11,954 bases of DNA. It comes from an uncultured Clostridium sp. (GTDB lineage Bacteria > Bacillota > Clostridia > TANB77 > CAG-508). Where the stretch lies: assembly GCA_946498265.1 (NCBI GenBank), contig CAMMNR010000042.1, positions 1 through 11,954 on the forward strand. Reading direction: 5' to 3'. This document shows positions 8,234 through 11,954 of the stretch, one piece after another (the first letter of the stretch is position 1; each line of letters starts with the position of its first letter). Both the position numbers and the translations under genes were made by a program. The notes below the pieces were generated by a model. It saw only the letters and a list, made by a program, of their open reading frames with translations, was not told where the DNA came from and did no database searches.

Positions 8234-9832
8234 AAATATGTAGAAAATAATAAAACAATAGAAAAAGAATTAGAAGAAAAAATTAAAGGTAAAGAATTAT
8301 CAAATGAGCAATGGCAAGAATTAGTTTGTGATTTATTAAAAATTATTCCTGAAAATAAATTTACAAGAGTAAATTATTTAATTAATAAAGATGAATTACA
8401 AGAAAAATTAACATTTGAAGAAATAAATGAAATAATAGATAGAGTAATATCTGATGCAGAAGAAGGACTATACTGTGATGAGTCATATTTTGATTATTCA
8501 TTAGATGAAGAGGTCGTAATAGGAGATGAATCTTGGATTGATGAAATCGACAGAGCTTTTAGAGGGATAAAAGGATTATTTGATGAAAAGAAATACAATG
8601 AAGTTGTAGATTTATATGAAAAAATATTCGATATTACAGAAAGAAATTATGAAGATTTACATAGTTTATTACCTAACTATTACCATATTGAAGATATACT
8701 TGAATCTAAAATACAGGAACACTATTTAAATTATTTAAATGCAATATATTATTCAGATAATGTAAATAAGATTGAAAAATTTGAAAAAGCATTTGAAGAA
8801 CATAGATATAACTTAGATGATTATGTGATTCATGAATTTTCTAAAAAACATGAAAAGTTTAGAGAAGAAATGATTATACCAATAGTAAATAAATTAGTAG
8901 AATGTGATAGATGGTTTTCATATCAAATTATATTTCAACTTTTAATTGAAAAAAACGGTACAGATGAAGTGTTCGAATTTTTACAGAAAAACAGCATGGA
9001 TAATATGAGAATATTTGAATTATTGTGCGAATTTATGATGAATAAATTTGAATATAATAAATTATTAGAATATTTATTTGCATTAGAAAAAATAAATATG
9101 GAAGATAAACAAAAAGAATTAATATATAAAAAGATTATTGATTTATGTGATGTAATGAAAGATGATGAATTAAAAAGAAAATATTTGTATAAAATAAATG
9201 AATTACATCCTAAACTTATATATACATTGCAAATTTGTGAAAATCTTTCAGTTGATAATCAAATTAAAGAAATATCAAAATTAAGTGATAAATTTTATGT
9301 AATAAAAGAAAAAAATGAAAAAGAAAAAATATTAATTGATCTTATTTTAGGAAAAATAGAGAATGTATATGCAGTTTTTGAAAAATTAGATAAATATGAC
9401 AAAGAAAGTGTTGAAAATTTAATATTTTATTATCTACTGATTTTTGGAAGTAAAAACAATAATGAAAAGAAGCTATTAAAAGAAAAATTTACAGAAGAAA
9501 TAAGAAAAATACAAAGTGATTTAGAGATATATACGATTTTCAAAATTATGAAAATTACAAAAAAAGAAATTTCAAAAGTGTTTATAGAAAAGATAGAAAA
9601 ACAATTTGAAAATAAAATATCAAAGGTAACAAAAAAATATTTAAAATCACAACAACGTGGAAGGTATCAAGAAGTTTCAGATTATTTAATAGCATTTATT
9701 GAATATTTGAGTCAAGAAGGCAGAGTAAACGAAGGCAAGATTTTATTACAGAAATTTCAAGAGGAATATACACATTATAATGCATACAAAAAGTGTTTGA
9801 AAAATTCATTAGAAAGAAGTAGTGTAGGATAG
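8231..9832 (+). CDS. Unrecognised large helical-repeat protein, last gene of the cassette
   Basis: A 533-residue acidic and lysine-rich, apparently all-helical soluble protein with no signal peptide or membrane segment. One segment (about 107-136, AFRGIKGLFDEKKYNEVVDLYEKIF) looks like a tetratricopeptide helix pair. Further irregular helix pairs continue through the protein. The C-terminal RYQEVSDYLIAFIEYLSQEGRVNEGKILLQKF resembles the helical repeats often found after SWIM zinc fingers, but I see no zinc-binding Cys/His cluster. It lies 128 nt after the helicase, behind a leader repeat shared with that gene, so it belongs to the same operon. A scaffold or target-recognition role is inference only. 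Its TAG stop (9830-9832) sits right where sequence resembling the 3' end of dinD begins, so the native C-terminus may have been altered by the junction. Confidence 0.8.
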   Translation: MKYVENNKTIEKELEEKIKGKELSNEQWQELVCDLLKIIPENKFTRVNYLINKDELQEKLTFEEINEIIDRVISDAEEGLYCDESYFDYSLDEEVVIGDESWIDEIDRAFRGIKGLFDEKKYNEVVDLYEKIFDITERNYEDLHSLLPNYYHIEDILESKIQEHYLNYLNAIYYSDNVNKIEKFEKAFEEHRYNLDDYVIHEFSKKHEKFREEMIIPIVNKLVECDRWFSYQIIFQLLIEKNGTDEVFEFLQKNSMDNMRIFELLCEFMMNKFEYNKLLEYLFALEKINMEDKQKELIYKKIIDLCDVMKDDELKRKYLYKINELHPKLIYTLQICENLSVDNQIKEISKLSDKFYVIKEKNEKEKILIDLILGKIENVYAVFEKLDKYDKESVENLIFYYLLIFGSKNNNEKKLLKEKFTEEIRKIQSDLEIYTIFKIMKITKKEISKVFIEKIEKQFENKISKVTKKYLKSQQRGRYQEVSDYLIAFIEYLSQEGRVNEGKILLQKFQEEYTHYNAYKKCLKNSLERSSVG

Positions 9833-9833
9833 A

Positions 9834-9915
9834 AAAAAGAAACTAAAATAAATTGCCAAATAAAGATTAGATATTTCGTATTACTAACCAGTTGCTAACA
9901 TCTTGTTACTAGTTG
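9834..9915 (+). repeat. 82-bp direct repeat, left copy: relict of a dinD 3' end
   Basis: By hand alignment without gaps, 66 of 82 bases match 11085-11166. In one frame it reads KKKLK then TAA (9834-9851), the same as the last codons of the intact dinD (KKKLK, stop at 11102). The remainder matches the dinD 3' untranslated region. It starts directly after the stop of the last cassette gene, so it looks like the stump of a second dinD copy or an attachment-site duplicate. Confidence 0.75.
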
Positions 9916-9920
9916 CTTTA
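9889..9920 (+). terminator. Imperfect hairpin at the end of the cassette, possible terminator
   Basis: CAGTTGCTAAC (9889-9899) and GTTACTAGTTG (9905-9915) pair at 10 of 11 positions with G-U pairs and one C-C mismatch, around a 5-nt loop. CTTTAATATTT follows. The equivalent hairpin in the right repeat (11140-11166) also pairs at 10 of 11, despite five base changes in one arm. It could instead be a recombinase core site. Confidence 0.4.
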
Positions 9921-10114
9921 ATATTTACTGATAAAAATAAAAATTGCGTAGAAATATATATAAATTAAATAAATTGTAGTATAAATATATATATGAAAAA
10001 GATAGATGATAAAATAAAATTTGGTAAATAAGGTTGAAAAAGAATTTAATAAAAAAATAGAAAAATGAAGAAATCATTTAGAAAACAACAGAATATGGAA
10101 TGAATTGTAAAAAT
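9916..10114 (+). other. Gene-free AT-rich stretch between the cassette and the dinD promoter
   Basis: No gene is supported. It holds runs of AT repeats (around 9956-9996), a TGATAAAAT box (10007-10015) without a good -35, and GGTTGAAAAA at 10032-10041, which matches the left arm of the cassette leader repeats but lacks the right arm. It also has the second copy of the 22-nt repeat (10035-10056). An ATG at 10065 opens only 12 codons. It looks like decayed or recombined sequence. Confidence 0.5.
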
Positions 10115-10194
10115 ATAACCATACAGACCTTTTGAATAAATATTTATCATATGATAAAATACAGATAAAATTTAAACAAAGGTAGTATGGTTAT
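10115..10194 (+). repeat. 10-bp inverted repeat enclosing the dinD promoter
   Basis: ATAACCATAC (10115-10124) and GTATGGTTAT (10185-10194) are perfect reverse complements 60 nt apart, with the dinD promoter and operator-like palindrome between them. A similar ATAACC...GGTTAT pair occurs before murA (11249-11310). Role unknown: it may be a DNA-looping operator pair or the ends of a small element. Confidence 0.55.
10132..10160 (+). promoter_or_regulatory. dinD promoter with an overlapping 16-bp palindrome
   Basis: TTGAAT (10132-10137), 17-nt spacer, TAAAAT (10155-10160) with extended TG. A perfect palindrome, TTTATCATATGATAAA (10143-10158), fills the spacer and overlaps the -10, the usual position of a repressor operator. 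It does not match the Bacillus-type LexA box (GAAC N4 GTTC), although it shares the CATATG centre. It could be a divergent LexA site or the site of another repressor. Confidence 0.65.
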
Positions 10195-10256
10195 TTAAAT
10201 TATTAAATATGCCATATAAAAATTAATTAAATAAAATATCAAGGGAGATGATATAC

Positions 10257-11102
10257 ATGGCAAATAATTTAGTAAACAAAACAGAAAAAGACTTTGAAAG
10301 TATTAAACATGTAAATGAAAATGGAGTAGAATTTTGGTATGCCAGAGAATTAATGACAATGTTAGAATATAGTAAGTGGGGAAATTTTGTTAAAGTAATT
10401 GACAAAGCAAAAGAATCTTGTAAAAATAGTAATATCAATATAATAGACCATTTTGCCGATGTCGGCAAAATGGTAAAAGCAGGAGTTGCAGATAAGAAAA
10501 TTGCTGACTTAAAATTAACTAGATATGCGTGTTATTTAATTGCTCAAAATGGAGATAGTAGAAAAAAAGCAATAGCATTAGCACAAACTTATTTTGCAGT
10601 ACAAACTAGAAAACAAGAAATAACAAGACAAGAATATGAACAATTAAGTGAAGATGAGAAAAGATTATATACACGTAAAAATGTAAAAGATAAAAATAAA
10701 TACCTATTTAATACAGCAAAATTATCAGGTGTAAAAAATTACGGAAAATTTAATAATTATGGATATAGAGGACTATATAATGGAGAAACAGCTAAAGATA
10801 TTGCAAACAGAAAAGGAATAAAGGAAAAAGAAGATATACTAGATTATATGAGTAGTACAGAATTGGCAGCTAATTTATTTAGAATTACACAAACAGATGA
10901 GGTTCTAAAAAATAAGAATATAAATAATGAAGATGATGCATGTATCACTCATCATAATGTTGGACAGGCTGTTAGGCAAACTATAAAAAGAATTGGAGGC
11001 ACTATGCCAGAAGATTTACCAACACCAAGTAAGAGTGCAAAACAAATTGAAAAAGAAAAACAAAAGAAATTAAAATCAAATGATAAAAAGAAGCTAAAAT
11101 AA
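10257..11102 (+). CDS. dinD: DNA damage-inducible protein D (DinD)
   Basis: A 281-residue protein of the DinD family, with a BRO-type N-terminal domain. In E. coli, DinD is SOS-induced and inhibits RecA filaments. Family blocks seen in order: FWYARELMTMLEYSKWGNF, DHFADVGKMVKAG, LTRYACYLIAQNGD, AQTYFAVQTRKQE, EDEKRLYTRKNV, NYGYRGLYNGETA, MSSTELAANLFRITQT, THHNVGQAVRQTI and GGTMPEDLPTPSKS. The length matches the family. I chose ATG 10257 because AAGGGAG (10241-10247) ends 9 nt before it; the in-frame ATG at 10248 directly abuts that site. It has its own promoter and terminator and sits immediately downstream of the cassette. A RecA antagonist beside a helicase/ATPase cassette is consistent with a DNA-damage or phage-response island, though the functional link is inference. 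Confidence 0.92.
   Translation: MANNLVNKTEKDFESIKHVNENGVEFWYARELMTMLEYSKWGNFVKVIDKAKESCKNSNINIIDHFADVGKMVKAGVADKKIADLKLTRYACYLIAQNGDSRKKAIALAQTYFAVQTRKQEITRQEYEQLSEDEKRLYTRKNVKDKNKYLFNTAKLSGVKNYGKFNNYGYRGLYNGETAKDIANRKGIKEKEDILDYMSSTELAANLFRITQTDEVLKNKNINNEDDACITHHNVGQAVRQTIKRIGGTMPEDLPTPSKSAKQIEKEKQKKLKSNDKKKLK
10447..10474 (+). repeat. 28-bp near-perfect palindrome inside dinD
   Basis: ACCATTTTGCCGA (10447-10459) and TCGGCAAAATGGT (10462-10474) are exact reverse complements separated by TG. It encodes the family segment HFADVGKMV. It is GC-richer than its surroundings and would form a stable mRNA hairpin or DNA cruciform. No T tract follows, so it is not an intrinsic terminator. Confidence 0.8.
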
Positions 11103-11166
11103 ATTGTCATATAAAGATTAGATGATTAGTTTTTCTATCCAGTTGGTAACATTTTGTAACCGACTG
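11085..11166 (+). repeat. 82-bp direct repeat, right copy: dinD 3' end and untranslated region
   Basis: Matches 9834-9915 at 66 of 82 positions without gaps. It spans the last five dinD codons, the stop and the following hairpin CAGTTGGTAAC (11140-11150) with GTAACCGACTG (11156-11166), which has one mismatch and a 5-nt loop. The two 11-bp arms around a short spacer also resemble the layout of a tyrosine-recombinase core site. Confidence 0.75.
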
Positions 11167-11167
11167 A

Positions 11168-11215
11168 AAAAAGTTCTAAGATTTCAAGAAATAACTTAAA
11201 ATCTTAGAACTTTTT
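11168..11215 (+). terminator. Rho-independent terminator after dinD
   Basis: A perfect 17-bp inverted repeat, AAAAAGTTCTAAGATTT (11168-11184) and AAATCTTAGAACTTTTT (11199-11215), with a 14-nt loop. The right arm ends in five T. The A-rich left arm and T-rich right arm make it potentially bidirectional. Confidence 0.9.
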
Positions 11216-11227
11216 ATATTCCAAACA

Positions 11228-11333
11228 TATAATAAATAAAGAAAGCAAATAACCTTGCAAAAAGAACACTTTATGTAAAAAGGACATAAAATATAACAAA
11301 ACAAGGTTATAGGTAAACCAAGTTAAATACCTA
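11228..11333 (+). promoter_or_regulatory. Structured leader and possible promoter of the murA fragment
   Basis: TATAAT (11228-11233) is a perfect -10, but its -35 would fall in the preceding terminator and is poor. Downstream, ATAACCTTG (11249-11257) pairs with CAAGGTTAT (11302-11310). Inside that pair, TTTATGT (11270-11276) pairs with ACATAAA (11284-11290), overlapping TAAAAT (11287-11292). A further TAGGTA (11310-11315) and TACCTA (11328-11333) stem precedes the ribosome-binding site. The nested dyads suggest regulation by a protein or by RNA structure, but I cannot name a known riboswitch. Confidence 0.45.
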
Positions 11334-11361
11334 AATATATATACAAGGTGGATGATAAAAA

Positions 11362-11717
11362 ATGGCACAGTACATAATCAAAGGTGGAAAAGAGCAGAAG
11401 GAGAAGTAACAATCTCAGGCTCAAAAAATGCTGCGCTCCCAATAATAGCTGCAAGTATATTAAATGCAGGAAAAACAACACTATACAATGTCCCTAATAT
11501 ACATGACACACAAATGATGTTTGAAATACTAAAAAAACTAGGAGTAAGAGTAACAAAAAAGAATAATAAAATAGTAATAGAAACAAATCAAATAAATAAA
11601 TATGAAATACCAGAAGACCTAATGAGACAAATGCGTTCATCAGTAATTTTAGCAGGAGCATTACTAGGAAAACATAGAACAGCAACATTTTCATATCCAG
11701 GGGATTGCGATATTTGA
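11362..11717 (+). pseudogene. murA: Broken murA (UDP-N-acetylglucosamine 1-carboxyvinyltransferase), N-terminal fragment
   Basis: MurA performs the first committed step of peptidoglycan synthesis, transferring enolpyruvate to UDP-GlcNAc. The family N-terminus MAQYIIKGGK starts at ATG 11362, with AAGGTGG (11345-11351) 10 nt upstream. One A is then missing from an A run (11388-11391), and the body continues in another frame: RAEGEVTISGSKNAALP (the catalytic-site Lys-Asn pair in GSKN), MRSSVILAGALLG, and YPGDCDI where the family has PGGC(x)IG. The Cys is present, but the second Gly is Asp. A stop follows at 11715-11717, so only about the first 120 of some 420 residues remain. An ATG at 11352 gives an unbroken frame into the body but abuts the ribosome-binding site and replaces the conserved N-terminus. 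The frameshift alone could be a sequence error; the truncation could not easily be one. Confidence 0.85.
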
Positions 11718-11770
11718 TTGATACATCGGACAAGTTTAAGATAAATGAGGGGATTAAGAGTATAAAATAG
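11702..11770 (+). pseudogene. Possible C-terminal stub of an unrelated gene fused after murA
   Basis: Just where murA similarity stops, another frame reads LRYLIDTSDKFKINEGIKSIK and ends at TAG (11768-11770). It has a normal amino-acid mix and a lysine-rich end like a protein C-terminus, and it does not resemble the end of MurA. It may be the tail of a gene whose front was lost in the deletion that cut murA. The stretch is too short to identify. Confidence 0.3.
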
Positions 11771-11774
11771 ACTA

Positions 11775-11803
11775 TATACAAAAGTATAAAAATATGTTAA
11801 AAT
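11775..11803 (+). promoter_or_regulatory. Promoter of the pRiA4b ORF-3-like gene
   Basis: TATACA (11775-11780), 17-nt spacer and TAAAAT (11798-11803) with an extended TG (TGTTAAAAT). It lies about 45 nt upstream of the start at 11846. Confidence 0.55.
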
Positions 11804-11845
11804 AATAAGGTAAAAAATAATTATAGAATAAGAAGGAGTAATAAA

Positions 11846-11954
11846 ATGAGCTTGGAAAAAGGTAAAAAGTATAAGTATTATGAAATAAAAGTGACTGTTA
11901 GAGATACACACCCACCAGTATGGAGAAGATTGCAAATACCATCTGGAATAACTT
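11846..11954 (+). CDS. Plasmid pRiA4b ORF-3 family protein, N-terminal part (runs off the window)
   Basis: The visible 36 residues begin MSLEKGKKYKYYEIKVTV and continue RDTHPPVWRRLQIPSGIT, the characteristic opening of the pRiA4b ORF-3-like family (beta strand, then a PPVWRR-type motif and a hydrophobic strand). The start has AGAAGGAG (11831-11838) 7 nt upstream and its own promoter. The family is widespread on plasmids and genomic islands and its biochemical role is not established. Its presence beside a broken murA and the dinD island fits a variable region. Confidence 0.8.
   Translation, partial: MSLEKGKKYKYYEIKVTVRDTHPPVWRRLQIPSGIT

Noticed and set aside
9881..11166. CRISPR array or IS element around the direct repeats
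   Set aside because: There are only two copies 1.2 kb apart, no spacers of regular length, no transposase and no terminal inverted repeats with target duplication.
11494..11935. Minus-strand frames near the right end
   Set aside because: They overlap the recognisable murA fragment and the pRiA4b gene start, are hydrophobic low-complexity, and have no start signals.

Overview
This is a very AT-rich, Clostridia-like (low-GC Firmicutes) chromosomal window. Arginine is written almost only as AGA, the promoters are SigA-like, several with an extended -10 TGnTAAAAT, and the ribosome-binding sites are AAGGAG-like. Every gene I can support is on the + strand.

Layout. (1) 1-1280 is the 3' half of adhE (acetaldehyde/alcohol dehydrogenase), running in from the left edge and closed by a strong terminator. 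(2) 1353-9832 is a five-gene cassette with its own promoter: a Glu/Lys-rich coiled-coil protein, a TerB_N/TerB_C protein, a BrxD-like DUF2791 P-loop ATPase, an Lhr-like superfamily-2 helicase and a large helical-repeat protein. The ATPase plus helicase plus TerB_N/TerB_C grouping resembles the Ter- and BREX-associated gene sets linked with phage defence or DNA processing. I infer this is an anti-phage or genome-integrity operon. (3) 9833-11215 holds dinD, a DNA-damage-inducible RecA antagonist, with its own promoter and terminator. It is bracketed by an 82-bp direct repeat that covers the 3' end of dinD. (4) 11228-11770 is a leader followed by a frameshifted and truncated murA fragment. (5) 11846 to the right edge is the start of a pRiA4b ORF-3-like gene.

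The most striking observation is that both ATP-driven motor genes of the cassette are split by the same +1 frameshift at the same nonamer, GACTTCGGA (4636-4644 and 6993-7001). In each, reading CTT then skipping one base to GGA restores the conserved family sequence: the N-terminal block before Walker A in the ATPase, and motif VI with its arginine finger in the helicase. CGG, the codon in the A site at both slips, occurs as an in-frame codon nowhere else in the genes of this window. The arrangement resembles the CUU-based +1 slips of bacterial prfB (CUU UGA) and yeast Ty1 (CUU AGG C). It suggests programmed +1 recoding driven by a starved or unassigned CGG codon and acting on two subunits of one putative defence machine.

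Secondary signals are a repeated hairpin leader before the helicase and the last cassette gene, a dinD-tail scar at the right edge of the cassette, a 28-bp palindrome inside dinD, and two similar ATAACC...GGTTAT inverted-repeat boxes upstream of dinD and murA.
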